Shown here one piece after another: positions 1-8,969 of a DNA stretch of 64,000 bases. The notes under the pieces are model-generated. The model was not told the DNA's origin and ran no database searches. It was given only the letters and a program-made list of their open reading frames with translations. The position numbers and the translations under genes were made by a program. Origin of the DNA: 58-81 sp012729145 (lineage in GTDB: Bacteria > Synergistota > Synergistia > Synergistales > Thermovirgaceae); NCBI GenBank assembly GCA_040770625.1, contig JAXGIW010000002.1, positions 248,001-312,000 of the forward strand, given 5' to 3'. Numbering within the stretch: the stretch's first letter is position 1; each line of letters begins with the position of its first letter.

Positions 1-371
1 CCAGAGTCTACCAGGCGGTGGAACAGGCAGGCGGCCTGAGTTCCGAGGCAGACCCCGAAGCCTTCAACATGGCCCTTCCCCTTTCAGACGGAGTTCACGT
101 GCATGTTCCCCGCAAGGGCGATCCTCCCGGCCAGCCGGCTGGTTACCAGACCAATGATCATGGGCCCGTTCAAGGTCTTGTCGACATAAACAGAGCAGAC
201 TTGGCGACTCTTCAACACCTTCCTGGGATAGGCCCAAAGATCGCCGATGAGATCATTCGGTTCAGAGAGGAGCGGGGAAGATTTTCAAGCGTAGAGGATC
301 TTCTTTCCGTGAAGGGGATAGGAGAGAAGAAGCTCTCGGCAATAAAGGACCTGGTTACGGTCTCACCCTAG
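1..371 (+). CDS. comEA: ComEA-family DNA-uptake protein, C-terminal part (5' end cut)
   Basis: The reading frame is open from base 3, so the gene starts outside the window. The first residues resemble the end of an SLBB/soluble-ligand-binding domain (VEQAGG, then LSDGVHVHVP). A spacer of about 30 residues leads to a C-terminal helix-hairpin-helix DNA-binding pair: DINRADLATLQHLPGIGPKIA followed by FSSVEDLLSVKGIGEKK. This SLBB plus HhH order is that of ComEA, the periplasmic or surface DNA receptor of natural transformation. A comEC homologue follows after 26 bp, which supports the call. The N-terminal membrane anchor expected in the family would lie upstream of the window. Confidence 0.88.
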   Translation, partial: RVYQAVEQAGGLSSEADPEAFNMALPLSDGVHVHVPRKGDPPGQPAGYQTNDHGPVQGLVDINRADLATLQHLPGIGPKIADEIIRFREERGRFSSVEDLLSVKGIGEKKLSAIKDLVTVSP

Positions 372-397
372 GTCCTTTATCCAGGGCTCCTGCCTTC

Positions 398-1780
398 GTG
401 GCCCTTGCGGGATCATGCATCCTTCTTTTCCTGGACGGGAGGGGGTTCCCAATCCCGGTGTCGGTCGGGGCCTCCCTTATGATCGTGTTCTTTCTGGTCC
501 TGGCAGGGTCATTCGAAGGTTTGTCGCCGGGGAGCCTGGATGTCTTTCTTCTGATCGTCCTCTTTACACTTGCAGGTTCTGTCTTTTTTCTCCATCGTCT
601 CCACCATGAAGAATTCGACCCGGCCAGGGTGTCTTCCGCAGGGACTGTTCTGTATGAAAGGCCCTGGGGGAGGGGAAGGGTAATACTTGTCGGAACTTCG
701 AGGGGGAAGCTGGTTGCCCATCTCCCCCCCTCGACTATCTTCCGGGAAGGCGACGAGGTTGATATCGACGGAGTGATCGAACCCTTCGGGAGGTCTTCCG
801 AGGAAGGGAGTTTCGACGAGGCCCGTTTCTGGAAAGCTAGAGGTGCCGTTGGAAAGATAAGACGTCCTGATATCAGGCTGACCCGGGATAACCCCGGGGG
901 CATTCTTTGGCTGAGGAGAAACCTGAGGGAAAAGATACTCCTCAACCTCCCGCCACTGATGAGAGGGCATCTTCTGGCGGTGATCCTGGGTGGCAGAGAC
1001 CCCGACCTGGCCGAGAAGCACTCAGAATGGGGGACATCACACATCCTCGCAGTCTCTGGTCTCCATGCCGGTGTTGTGGTGCTCGTTATATTTCTGCTCG
1101 TTCCTCCTGGCCCGTTGAGGATCCCGGCAGCTTCTCTGGCCATGTGGATATACATCCTTTTGGCGGGAGCCTCGGTCAGCGCACTCAGGGCGGGGTTGAT
1201 GATCCAGGCCGGCTTTACCGGAAGGTGGTTGGGAAGACCTCCTTCGGCTGTTAACGCCGTTTCCGTTGCGGGGCTGATCCTCCTTTTCTGGCGTCCCTGG
1301 TTCTTTTGGGATCTGGGGTGGAGGCTGTCGATGACAGCTGCGCTGGTCCTCTCGTGCCTCTTTGACGGCGGGGCAAGAAAGGGCTGGGTAGCGGCGCCGG
1401 TAATGCTCTGGTTGGCCACGGCAGGTATGGTAACCGGTGTCTTCGGAGCCGTGCCCGTCGCTGGCACGATCATCAATATCCTGGCAGTCCCCTTTTTCAG
1501 TCTCCTTATTCCTCTGGCCTTCTTCCTTGCAATACCCACCCTGGCGGGGATACCCGGGGGAAGGGTCCTCACGGAGGCAGGAGAGGGTATCTTCTATATC
1601 TGGGCAGGCATCGCGGACAGGGCAACCTCCTTGCTACCATGGGCGGTTTCCCATTCATGGGTGCTCGTCTTTTCAGGGACGACCCTGACGTCTTACCTGC
1701 TTCTTGCAGGAATAGGTTTCAGGAGGTCACACGCCGCTGTTTTTGCGGTATCTATTGCCATATTCCTGACTTTGCTTTAG
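398..1780 (+). CDS. comEC: ComEC/Rec2-family DNA channel protein, short form without the metallo-beta-lactamase domain
   Basis: A 460-residue polytopic membrane protein from a GTG start. The frame stays open upstream into comEA, so an earlier start is possible. About eight or more hydrophobic segments are visible. Residues 40-170 contain the soluble DUF4131/OB-like region, and near residue 218 is the family signature HILAVSGLHAG. ComEC forms the inner-membrane channel for single-stranded DNA uptake in transformation. Canonical members run to about 750 residues and end in a metallo-beta-lactamase-like domain. Here the protein stops after the last membrane segment (LLAGIGFRRSHAAVFAVSIA) and the next gene is coaX, so that domain is absent or encoded elsewhere. 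The comEA-comEC order matches competence operons. Confidence 0.87.
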   Translation: MALAGSCILLFLDGRGFPIPVSVGASLMIVFFLVLAGSFEGLSPGSLDVFLLIVLFTLAGSVFFLHRLHHEEFDPARVSSAGTVLYERPWGRGRVILVGTSRGKLVAHLPPSTIFREGDEVDIDGVIEPFGRSSEEGSFDEARFWKARGAVGKIRRPDIRLTRDNPGGILWLRRNLREKILLNLPPLMRGHLLAVILGGRDPDLAEKHSEWGTSHILAVSGLHAGVVVLVIFLLVPPGPLRIPAASLAMWIYILLAGASVSALRAGLMIQAGFTGRWLGRPPSAVNAVSVAGLILLFWRPWFFWDLGWRLSMTAALVLSCLFDGGARKGWVAAPVMLWLATAGMVTGVFGAVPVAGTIINILAVPFFSLLIPLAFFLAIPTLAGIPGGRVLTEAGEGIFYIWAGIADRATSLLPWAVSHSWVLVFSGTTLTSYLLLAGIGFRRSHAAVFAVSIAIFLTLL

Positions 1781-1821
1781 AAAGAAGCCTGGTATGAAGT
1801 GGATAAACAGGAGGTGGGACC

Positions 1822-2592
1822 ATGCTCCTTGTAGTGGATATAGGCAATACCAACACTGTTCTCGGGATCTTTGACGGAAGGGAACTGATAAGGCACTGGA
1901 GGCTCATTTCGGAGAGACACACCTCTGATGAACTGGGCATCTACCTTCTCAACCTTATATCCCTTGCCGGGGTCACACCGGCCGAAATTTCGGGTGCTGC
2001 CCTATGCAGCGTGGTGCCTCCACTTGATGCCCCCTGGGAGGAGGGGATCAGGCGCTACCTTTCCGTTGAGTGCCTGAAGGTCACCAACAGGACCAACATC
2101 GGCATTCCAGTCCTGTACGAAAACCCCTCCGAAGTGGGGGCCGATCGCCTTGTGAACGCTGTGGCCGGGATCGAATGTTTCGGTTCCCCCCTTCTGGTGG
2201 TGGACTTCGGAACAGCCATAACGATCGACGCCATATCGACCCGCGGGGAGTATCTGGGTGGTTCGATTGCGCCGGGGCTCGTGGTGAGCATGGAGGCCCT
2301 CTTCGGGAAGGCAGCCAGGCTGCCCAAGGTCTCCTTCGACCTGCCCGAAAAGGTCATAGGGAGAAACACGAGAGACTCGATGCAGTCCGGTTTTCTCTAT
2401 GGCTTTGCCGGTATGGTGGATTCGCTGGTGGAGAGGATCAGGGAAGAGATGGGAGAAGAGGTCAGGGCCATCGCTACAGGAGGCCAGGCAGAGGCAGTGG
2501 CACCTGTTTCAAGGACGATCAGCTCGGTGGAGCCCTGGCTTACTCTCGAAGGGCTGAGGCTGATCTATGAGATGGACAGAGGGGAGAACTGA
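1822..2592 (+). CDS. coaX: Type III pantothenate kinase
   Basis: 256 residues from an ATG preceded by a strong ribosome site (AGGAGGTGGGACC). CoaX phosphorylates pantothenate, the first step of coenzyme A synthesis. It belongs to the ASKHA fold. The N-terminal phosphate motif VVDIGNTNTVLGIFDG is at residues 4-19 and a second motif, VDFGTAITIDAI, is near residue 130. GADRLVNAVAG and GGSIAPGL are also typical. Length matches the family. Type III enzymes are insensitive to CoA feedback and often need a monovalent cation. panC and panB are also in the window, about 24 and 48 kb away, so the pathway is complete in part but scattered. Confidence 0.97.
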   Translation: MLLVVDIGNTNTVLGIFDGRELIRHWRLISERHTSDELGIYLLNLISLAGVTPAEISGAALCSVVPPLDAPWEEGIRRYLSVECLKVTNRTNIGIPVLYENPSEVGADRLVNAVAGIECFGSPLLVVDFGTAITIDAISTRGEYLGGSIAPGLVVSMEALFGKAARLPKVSFDLPEKVIGRNTRDSMQSGFLYGFAGMVDSLVERIREEMGEEVRAIATGGQAEAVAPVSRTISSVEPWLTLEGLRLIYEMDRGEN

Positions 2593-3646
2593 GATCTCTT
2601 TCGATGCCGGCTCCTTTCCTGCAAAAGTGGGCGGAGTGGATGTGGAGAACCCCGTCTGGCTTGCCCCTCTCGCGGGGATCACGATCCCACCGGTCCGGTC
2701 CTTCTTCAGGCGGCTGGGCGCAGGCCTGGTCCATACCGAAATGGTCAGCTGTGCCGGTCTTGTCCACGGGAGCAGAAAGACCTTCTCAATGCTCAGAACG
2801 GCCGATGGGGAGAGACCGGTCGTGCTCCAGCTCTTCGCTGCCGATACGGAGAACCTCCTTGAAGGGGCCCGGACGGCACTGGACCGTTCCTCTTTCGAGG
2901 CCTTGGGGGTGAACATGGCCTGCCCCATGCCCAAGGTGACCAGAAGAGGCGCGGGCTCCGGCCTTCTCGAACGTCCCGAGATCGCCGCCGCCATGGTCAA
3001 AGCCCTTGTTCGGCTAGGTCTTCCTGTATGGGTGAAAATAAGGAAACCACCCATGACATCTCCAATGGACACCCTCGCCTTCTCGGGGATGCTTCTTGAA
3101 GCCGGGGCATCCCATGTCTGTATCCATGGCAGACAACCTTCCCAGAAGTACGGGGGCAAGGCTGACAGCAGCGTGGTCCTTGGGGCCGCGCGCGCATTTC
3201 CCGGAAGGATCGCGGCAAGCGGGGACATCTTCACCCCCGGGGATGCAAAGAGGATGCTGGACGGGGGCTGTTCCGCCGTATTCGTTGCCAGGGGGGCCTT
3301 CCGTGATCCCTTCCTGGTCCCGGAAATACTAAATCATTGCGGTTTCCCGGTCGATCCGGGAAATCTGGCGGACTCCCCGGTTTCCAGGATGGACCTGATG
3401 ATCTCCCTTGGGGAAAGAATACTGAGCGAAGAAGGAGAAAAAGCGGCTATTGTCTTGCTCAAGCGCTTCCTCTCGGGTATCTTTAGAGGGTTATACGGAG
3501 CTTCACGGTTCAGGCAGGCCGTCTCCAGATCTTCCAGCTGGGGAGAAATGAGGGCGGCGCTCGAAGAGTGGAAAGCATCACCTGAAAGGGGCGAGCAGTG
3601 TGATCGAAGAGAGACATTCCGAAGAGATCGAAGTCCAGGAGGATGA
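2567..3646 (+). CDS. tRNA-dihydrouridine synthase
   Basis: 359 residues. Dus enzymes reduce uridine to dihydrouridine in tRNA D-loops using FMN and NAD(P)H. The TIM-barrel landmarks are present: NPVWLAPLAGITIPPVRSFF (FMN-binding start), VLQLFA, GVNMACPMPKVTRRGAGSGLL around the catalytic cysteine (C126 in the NMACP context), LPVWVKIRKP, CIHGRQPSQKYGG and ASGDIFTPGDAKRML. In the usual NxGCPxxxV motif the glycine is an alanine here. The gene overlaps the end of coaX by 26 bp and its own tail overlaps lysS by 47 bp, so the last 15 residues are constrained by two frames. The start could be later than the ATG at 2567. Confidence 0.93.
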   Translation: MRWTEGRTEISFDAGSFPAKVGGVDVENPVWLAPLAGITIPPVRSFFRRLGAGLVHTEMVSCAGLVHGSRKTFSMLRTADGERPVVLQLFAADTENLLEGARTALDRSSFEALGVNMACPMPKVTRRGAGSGLLERPEIAAAMVKALVRLGLPVWVKIRKPPMTSPMDTLAFSGMLLEAGASHVCIHGRQPSQKYGGKADSSVVLGAARAFPGRIAASGDIFTPGDAKRMLDGGCSAVFVARGAFRDPFLVPEILNHCGFPVDPGNLADSPVSRMDLMISLGERILSEEGEKAAIVLLKRFLSGIFRGLYGASRFRQAVSRSSSWGEMRAALEEWKASPERGEQCDRRETFRRDRSPGG

Positions 3647-5117
3647 GATCCTCAGACAGCGCACCGACAAGCTGATAAGACTACGCGAGGAGGAGGGGTA
3701 CGACCCCTTCGTCCATGAGAAGTGGATAAAGAAACACACCCTCGATCTGGTGAAGAAAAATTTCAGCCACCTTGCCGAGGATGAAAGGGACGATACGGAG
3801 ATAGTGACCGCCGGGCGCCTGATGACCCTCAGGAGACACGGCAAGGCGGCCTTTGCCAACCTTGCCGACGAGACCTCCAGCTTGCAGCTCTACTTTCAGG
3901 TAGATGCCATGGGTGAAGAGGAGTACGGCTTCTTCAAGAAATGGGTTGATACAGGTGATATGCTCGGCATAGTCGGGCACCCCTTCCGGACCAGAAGGGG
4001 CGAGCTGTCCATATTGGTCACCAGGTGTGTCCTGCTCGCCAAGGCTCTTCGCCCCCTTCCTGAGAAATGGCACGGCCTCAAGGATACCGAGACCAGATAC
4101 CGCCAGAGGTACGTGGACCTGATCGCGAACCCCGACGTACGTGAGACTTTCAGGAAGAGAGCCAGAATAATCTCCACCTTCAGGAGTGTCCTCGAGGCCC
4201 ATGGGTCGCTGGAGGTTGAGACTCCGATACTGGCCACCCTTGCCGGTGGGGCGAACGCCCGCCCCTTCGTTACCTTTCATAACGCTCTCGGCATCAACAT
4301 GTACATGAGGATAGCCACGGAGCTATACCTCAAGAGGCTCATTGTGGGAATGCTGGGGCGGGTCTACGAGATCGGCAAGAACTTTCGCAACGAGGGTATA
4401 GACATAATGCACAACCCGGAGTTCACCTCCATGGAGGTCTACTGGGCCTATGCAGACTACCAGGACATAATGGACCTCACCGAGGAGCTGATAGTCGCAG
4501 CCGCTGATTCCGTGGGCAGCAGGGACGTGGTCTACCAGGGAACGCCTGTCAGTTTTCACCCCCCCTTCAGGCGTGCCACCATGGCAGAACTTGTCAGGGA
4601 GAGGACCGGTTTCGATATCTACCAGTACGGGAAGGAGGACGATGAGAAGGCCCGTGCCTTTGCCAAAGAGAAGGGAGTGGACATGGAGGGTTACGAGAGC
4701 CGCTTCCTGGTCCTGACGAAACTCTTCGATGAGTTCGTGGAGGATTCCCTTATCCAGCCTACCTTTGTGCTAGGGCTCCCTACGGAGATCTCTCCCCTGG
4801 CCAAGAAAAACCCCGAGGATCCGGATTTCACGAACCGTTTCGAGCTCTATATCTATGGCTCTGAGGTGGCCAATGCCTTCAGTGAGTTGAACGATCCCCT
4901 TGACCAGAGGGAGCGCTTCATGGACCAGTTGAAGAAAAAGGAGGCCGGCGACGACGAGGCCCACGTCTTCGACGAGGACTATATCAACGCCCTTGAGTAC
5001 GGTCTTCCACCCACAGGGGGTCTCGGTATAGGTATTGACCGTCTTGCCATGTTCCTCACCGATTCCCGGTCCATCAGGGACGTAATCCTCTTCCCGACCA
5101 TGCGCCCGAAGGTGTAG
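3600..5117 (+). CDS. lysS: Lysyl-tRNA synthetase, class II
   Basis: 505 residues from GTG, the normal length for bacterial LysRS. It charges tRNA-Lys. An N-terminal OB-fold anticodon-binding domain (residues about 60-170, VTAGRLMTLRRHGKAAFANL) precedes the class II catalytic core. Motif 1 lies around RKRARIISTFRSVLEAHGSLEVETP, motif 2 around RVYEIGKNFRNEGID then HNPEFTSMEVYWAYADY, and motif 3 at the C-terminus GLGIGIDRLAMFLTDSRSIRDV. The start codon lies inside dus, with AAAGGGGCGAG as the ribosome site, so the two genes are probably translationally coupled. ligA follows after 25 bp. Confidence 0.97.
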   Translation: MIEERHSEEIEVQEDEILRQRTDKLIRLREEEGYDPFVHEKWIKKHTLDLVKKNFSHLAEDERDDTEIVTAGRLMTLRRHGKAAFANLADETSSLQLYFQVDAMGEEEYGFFKKWVDTGDMLGIVGHPFRTRRGELSILVTRCVLLAKALRPLPEKWHGLKDTETRYRQRYVDLIANPDVRETFRKRARIISTFRSVLEAHGSLEVETPILATLAGGANARPFVTFHNALGINMYMRIATELYLKRLIVGMLGRVYEIGKNFRNEGIDIMHNPEFTSMEVYWAYADYQDIMDLTEELIVAAADSVGSRDVVYQGTPVSFHPPFRRATMAELVRERTGFDIYQYGKEDDEKARAFAKEKGVDMEGYESRFLVLTKLFDEFVEDSLIQPTFVLGLPTEISPLAKKNPEDPDFTNRFELYIYGSEVANAFSELNDPLDQRERFMDQLKKKEAGDDEAHVFDEDYINALEYGLPPTGGLGIGIDRLAMFLTDSRSIRDVILFPTMRPKV

Positions 5118-5142
5118 GGGAACGGGGACGGGGGGAGAAGCC

Positions 5143-7200
5143 TTGGGAGATCAGGAAATAAGGGAAAGGATCGGCCGTCTCAGAGAGGAGATAAAACGTC
5201 ACAACTACCTCTACTACGTCCTTGACTCTCCAGAGATCTCCGATGACCGTTATGATCTTCTGCTCCGTGAGCTGAAGGAGCTGGAGGCTTTAACCGGTGA
5301 GCAGCCTCCACCGGACTCTCCGACAGCGACGGTTGGAGGAGCGCCCAGGAACGAGTTCGTAAAGGTTGTCCACGACTCTCCCATGCTCAGCCTGGAAAAT
5401 GCTTTCAGCAGGGAAGATGTGGAGGACTTCCTGAGGAAGGTTTCAAAAGGGGCAGCCTATCCCTCCCTGTGCTGCGAGCTCAAGATCGACGGGCTTGCCG
5501 TTTCGCTCCATTACAACGAAGGGAAGTTCATCCTCGGTGCCACCAGGGGTGATGGCCGGACCGGAGAGGTCGTCACGAGGAATCTGCTTACCATCTCCGA
5601 TCTCCCTCGCGATCTGGCTGGGAAGGTCCCGGGAAGACTGGAGGTCAGAGGGGAGGTTCTTATCAAGAGCGAGGACTTCATGGCCCTGAACGCCTCAAGA
5701 GAGGAGCAGGGGCTGCCCCTCTTCGCAAATCCACGCAACGCCGCCGCAGGAAGTCTCAGACAGCTGGATCCCTCTGTGACTGCTTCAAGGAGGCTCAGCC
5801 TCTTCGTCTACCAGGTGGTCTCCCCCGGCGATCACGGCCTTTCCAGCCAGTTCAGAAGCCTTTCCTGGCTTCGGAAGATGGGTTTCCCGGTCCAGGGGAC
5901 GGAGTGCCTCTGCCGGGGGGCCGAGGAGGCTTTTTCCTACATCGAACGTTGGAGGAACGAAAGGTTCTCGCTTCCCTACGTTACAGACGGAGTGGTGATA
6001 AAGGTCGACGACCTGGGGGCGTGGTCCGGTCTCGGGACCACCGCCAAGGTCCCCAGGTGGGCCGTCGCGTACAAGTATCCCCCCGAGGAAAAGCTGACCA
6101 GGCTGGTAAGGATAGAGGTGTCCGTGGGAAGGACCGGGACACTGACACCCATTGCCATCCTTGAGCCCGTCGCCCTTTCAGGGACGGTAGTTCAAAGGGC
6201 CAGCCTTCACAACGCCGACGAGGTGGCCAGGAAGGATATCCGTGAGGGAGACATGGTCTGGGTGCGCAAGGCTGGAGAGATAATACCCGAAGTGCTAAGA
6301 CCCGACCTGGCTTCCCGGAAAGAAAGCTCTGTTCCGTTCAGGATGCCATCCCGTTGCCCTGCCTGCGGATCAGACGCTATCTCGCTTCCGGGGGAGGTGG
6401 CCCTCAGATGCGTCAACAGGTCCTGCCCGGCCCAGATCCTGGAGGGTCTCAGGCACTTTGCCTCCAGGTCGGGGATGGACATCGGAGGGCTTGGGGAGAA
6501 ACTCCTGGAGAAGCTTGTGGAAGAAGGGGTCGTTAGTGATATAGCTGACATCTATTCTCTTTCGATGGGTGACCTGGCCCCGATACTCCTCACGGGGGAA
6601 AAGTCATCCAGGGTTCTTGGTGAGAAGGCTGCATCTTCCGTCCTGGACTCCATCAGCTCTTCAAAGGAAAGACCCCTGTCGGCTCTGATAGCAGCTCTGG
6701 GGATCAGGTACGTCGGGTCCAGGGTGGCCGAGATTTTGGCAGAGGCTTTTGGCAGCCTGGAGGACCTCGGGTCCTGCGACGAAGACAGCCTCGCTTCTAT
6801 CGAGGGTGTCGGGCCGAGGATAGCCTCTTCGGTTGCTGCTTTCTTCAGGGACCCCCGGAACCGGGAAACCATTGCAAGGCTTAAGGCAGCGGGGCTGAAC
6901 GTATCCTCCTCTGGGAGTCCACAGAGAGGTGGTGTGGGTCCCCTTAAGGGGCTGAGTTTTGTCTTTACCGGGGAACTGGAAGGGATGACCCGTTCCGAAG
7001 CTGAGAACAGGGTCAAGGAGCTTGGAGGATCGACGCCATCCTCGGTCAGCCGGAAGACCTCTTTCGTGGTCAGCGGTTCCGCCCCCGGGAGCAAACTGGC
7101 GAAGGCCGTCACTCTGGGGATCAGGGTTATCGATGAGAAGACCTTCCTCGACCTGATCGAAAGGGCTACCGGGGGAGAAAGACCGGAGGTTGAGAGATAG
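5143..7200 (+). CDS. ligA: NAD+-dependent DNA ligase
   Basis: 685 residues from a TTG start with the site GGGGGGAG just upstream. LigA seals nicks in replication and repair using NAD+. Domains in order are: Ia (residues 1-70, with YYVLDSPEISDDRYDLL binding NMN); the adenylation domain with the catalytic lysine in CELKIDGLAVSLHY; the OB fold; a four-cysteine zinc finger (CPACGSDA...CVNRSCPAQI); the helix-hairpin-helix region; and a C-terminal BRCT domain (GLSFVFTGELEGMTRSEAE). The length is standard and nothing is missing. It sits between lysS and gatC in the same orientation. Confidence 0.97.
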   Translation: MGDQEIRERIGRLREEIKRHNYLYYVLDSPEISDDRYDLLLRELKELEALTGEQPPPDSPTATVGGAPRNEFVKVVHDSPMLSLENAFSREDVEDFLRKVSKGAAYPSLCCELKIDGLAVSLHYNEGKFILGATRGDGRTGEVVTRNLLTISDLPRDLAGKVPGRLEVRGEVLIKSEDFMALNASREEQGLPLFANPRNAAAGSLRQLDPSVTASRRLSLFVYQVVSPGDHGLSSQFRSLSWLRKMGFPVQGTECLCRGAEEAFSYIERWRNERFSLPYVTDGVVIKVDDLGAWSGLGTTAKVPRWAVAYKYPPEEKLTRLVRIEVSVGRTGTLTPIAILEPVALSGTVVQRASLHNADEVARKDIREGDMVWVRKAGEIIPEVLRPDLASRKESSVPFRMPSRCPACGSDAISLPGEVALRCVNRSCPAQILEGLRHFASRSGMDIGGLGEKLLEKLVEEGVVSDIADIYSLSMGDLAPILLTGEKSSRVLGEKAASSVLDSISSSKERPLSALIAALGIRYVGSRVAEILAEAFGSLEDLGSCDEDSLASIEGVGPRIASSVAAFFRDPRNRETIARLKAAGLNVSSSGSPQRGGVGPLKGLSFVFTGELEGMTRSEAENRVKELGGSTPSSVSRKTSFVVSGSAPGSKLAKAVTLGIRVIDEKTFLDLIERATGGERPEVER

Positions 7201-7201
7201 C

Positions 7202-7510
7202 ATGGAGATCGACAGGAAGATCGTGGAACGAGCCGCAACCCTCTCAAGAATAGAGATGGTACCAGATAATGTGGAGACTATGGTCAGATTCTTCCAGGAC
7301 ATCATCGGGCACTTCAGGATCCTTGAGAAGTGCGACACTACCGGAGTGGATCCCTTCTCAACCCTTGAAGATGAACCATGCCCCCTCAGGGGAGATGGAC
7401 CGGTCCGTTGGGATATCGGGGATGAGGCCCTCGATTCCGCACCGCTAAGAGAGGGAAGGTTCTTCCGGGTACCGGCGATAGGTAGCGAGGAGGGCCCCGA
7501 TGAAGCATGA
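7202..7510 (+). CDS. gatC: Asp/Glu-tRNA amidotransferase subunit C
   Basis: 102 residues from the ATG at 7202. A TTG at 7190 is in frame but abuts the GGAGG site, so the ATG, 12 bases beyond that site, is preferred. GatC wraps around GatA and stabilises the GatCAB amidotransferase, which makes Gln-tRNA(Gln) and/or Asn-tRNA(Asn) from mischarged precursors. Family features are the opening VERAATLSRIEM, the central helix ending in FRILEKCDTTGVDPFST, and the tail PLREGRFFRVPAIG. It sits directly upstream of gatA with an 11-bp overlap. Confidence 0.94.
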   Translation: MEIDRKIVERAATLSRIEMVPDNVETMVRFFQDIIGHFRILEKCDTTGVDPFSTLEDEPCPLRGDGPVRWDIGDEALDSAPLREGRFFRVPAIGSEEGPDEA

Positions 7511-8969
7511 ACAGATGGATGCTTCCAGTATCGCCTCGGCCGTGACCAGTGGTGAGGTCTCCGCAGTAGAAGTGGTGTCTGCCTCACTGCGCAGGATCCG
7601 CAGTCTTGAACCCCGGCTGAATGCTCTGATAACCGTGATCGAGGAGTATGCCCTTGAGAGGGCCGCCCATGTTGATGGCCAGGTCTCCTCGGGGTGCGAT
7701 CCAGGACCTCTTGCCGGTGTTCCTGTCGTCGTGAAAGACAACATGTGCACCCGGGGTGTCAGGACAACCTGCGGCAGCAGGATACTGGATGACTGGGAAC
7801 CTCCCTATGATGCCGCCGTAGTCGAACTTTTCGAGAGGGCCGGGGCAGTGATTGTGGGCAAATCGAACATGGACGAATTCGCCATGGGCAGTTCCACGGA
7901 GCACTCCTGTTTCGGCCCTGCGTCGAACCCCAGGGACATCTCCAGGGTTCCAGGGGGAAGCTCCGGAGGAAGCGCCGCTTCCGTGGCTGCCGGCTACGTG
8001 CCCATTGCCCTGGGTAGTGACACTGGCGGCTCCATCAGGCAGCCGGCCGCCTTCTGCGGAGTCCACGGCCTCAAGCCCACCTACGGGATGGTAAGCCGGT
8101 GGGGGCTTGTGGCCTTTGCCTCCTCCCTCGACCAGATAGGCCCCTTCGGAAGAAGCGTAGGTGATATCGCCCTTGCCATGGATGTAATATCGCCCCAGGA
8201 CTTTAGGGACTCTACCTGCAGCCGGAGAGAACGCCCCAGTTTCCGTGACGGTGCTTCCAACCCTGCAGTGAAGGGGATGCGGATAGGGATCGTCCGGGAG
8301 TTCCTCGATGGCCCCCTCGACCCCTCCCTTAAAAGATCAATAGAGGAGGCCGCTTCGGTGTTGGTATCCTCGGGTTGCACCATGGTCGAGGTCTCCCTCA
8401 ATGAGTCGGCTTCCTTCGGACTGCCATGCTACTACATCATCGCTCCCGCCGAGGCGAGTTCAAATCTTGCAAGGTTTGACGGCGTGAGATACGGTTTCAG
8501 GGAGGAAGCTCCGGACCTGGTCTCGCAGTTCACCCGGACCAGAAGTTACGGGTTCGGCGAGGAGGTCAAAAGAAGGATACTGACCGGAACCTTTGTGCTG
8601 AGTTCGGGTTACTATGATGCCTACTATCTCACAGCCCTGAAGGCAAGGAAGATGATATGTCAAGAGTTTGACCGGGCCTTCAGGTCCGTCGATGTGATCC
8701 TAATGCCTGCCGTTCCGTCCCTTCCCTTCAGGAAAGGGGAGCTACTTGACGACCCCATAAGTATGTACATGAGCGATGTCTTCACCTTACCGGTCAATCT
8801 CGCGGGGCTTCCAGGGATGACAGTCTTCACCGGACTCGAACCTTCTGGCCTGCCGACCAGCGTACAGCTTGTGGCTCCCCGATGGCAGGACCGCAGACTT
8901 GTAGAGTGCGCTTCCGTGATCGAAGAACGGTTCGGATGTCCCCCGATCGCGGAAGGAGGTGCCCTGTGA
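7500..8969 (+). CDS. gatA: Asp/Glu-tRNA amidotransferase subunit A
   Basis: 489 residues from ATG, after the ribosome site GAGGAGGG. GatA is the glutaminase of GatCAB: it releases ammonia from glutamine and passes it to GatB. It is an amidase-signature enzyme. The catalytic lysine is in GVPVVVKDNMC, and the Ser-cisSer region is PGGSSGGSAASVAAGYVPIALGSDTGGSIRQPA. The C-terminal YYLTALKARK and FTLPVNLAGLPGMTVFTGL segments are also typical. The stop codon TGA overlaps the gatB start by one base (TGATG), as expected for a coupled complex. Confidence 0.97.
   Translation: MKHEQMDASSIASAVTSGEVSAVEVVSASLRRIRSLEPRLNALITVIEEYALERAAHVDGQVSSGCDPGPLAGVPVVVKDNMCTRGVRTTCGSRILDDWEPPYDAAVVELFERAGAVIVGKSNMDEFAMGSSTEHSCFGPASNPRDISRVPGGSSGGSAASVAAGYVPIALGSDTGGSIRQPAAFCGVHGLKPTYGMVSRWGLVAFASSLDQIGPFGRSVGDIALAMDVISPQDFRDSTCSRRERPSFRDGASNPAVKGMRIGIVREFLDGPLDPSLKRSIEEAASVLVSSGCTMVEVSLNESASFGLPCYYIIAPAEASSNLARFDGVRYGFREEAPDLVSQFTRTRSYGFGEEVKRRILTGTFVLSSGYYDAYYLTALKARKMICQEFDRAFRSVDVILMPAVPSLPFRKGELLDDPISMYMSDVFTLPVNLAGLPGMTVFTGLEPSGLPTSVQLVAPRWQDRRLVECASVIEERFGCPPIAEGGAL

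Noticed and set aside
355..1572. A 405-codon open frame on the strand opposite comEC
   Set aside because: It is rich in Arg, Pro and Ser, has no family match and mirrors a well-supported gene. This is the usual antisense shadow in GC-rich DNA.
8882..8968. An upstream start that would lengthen GatB by 29 residues
   Set aside because: The added residues are Arg-rich and unlike GatB. The ATG at 8969 has GGAAGGAGG upstream and overlaps the gatA stop.
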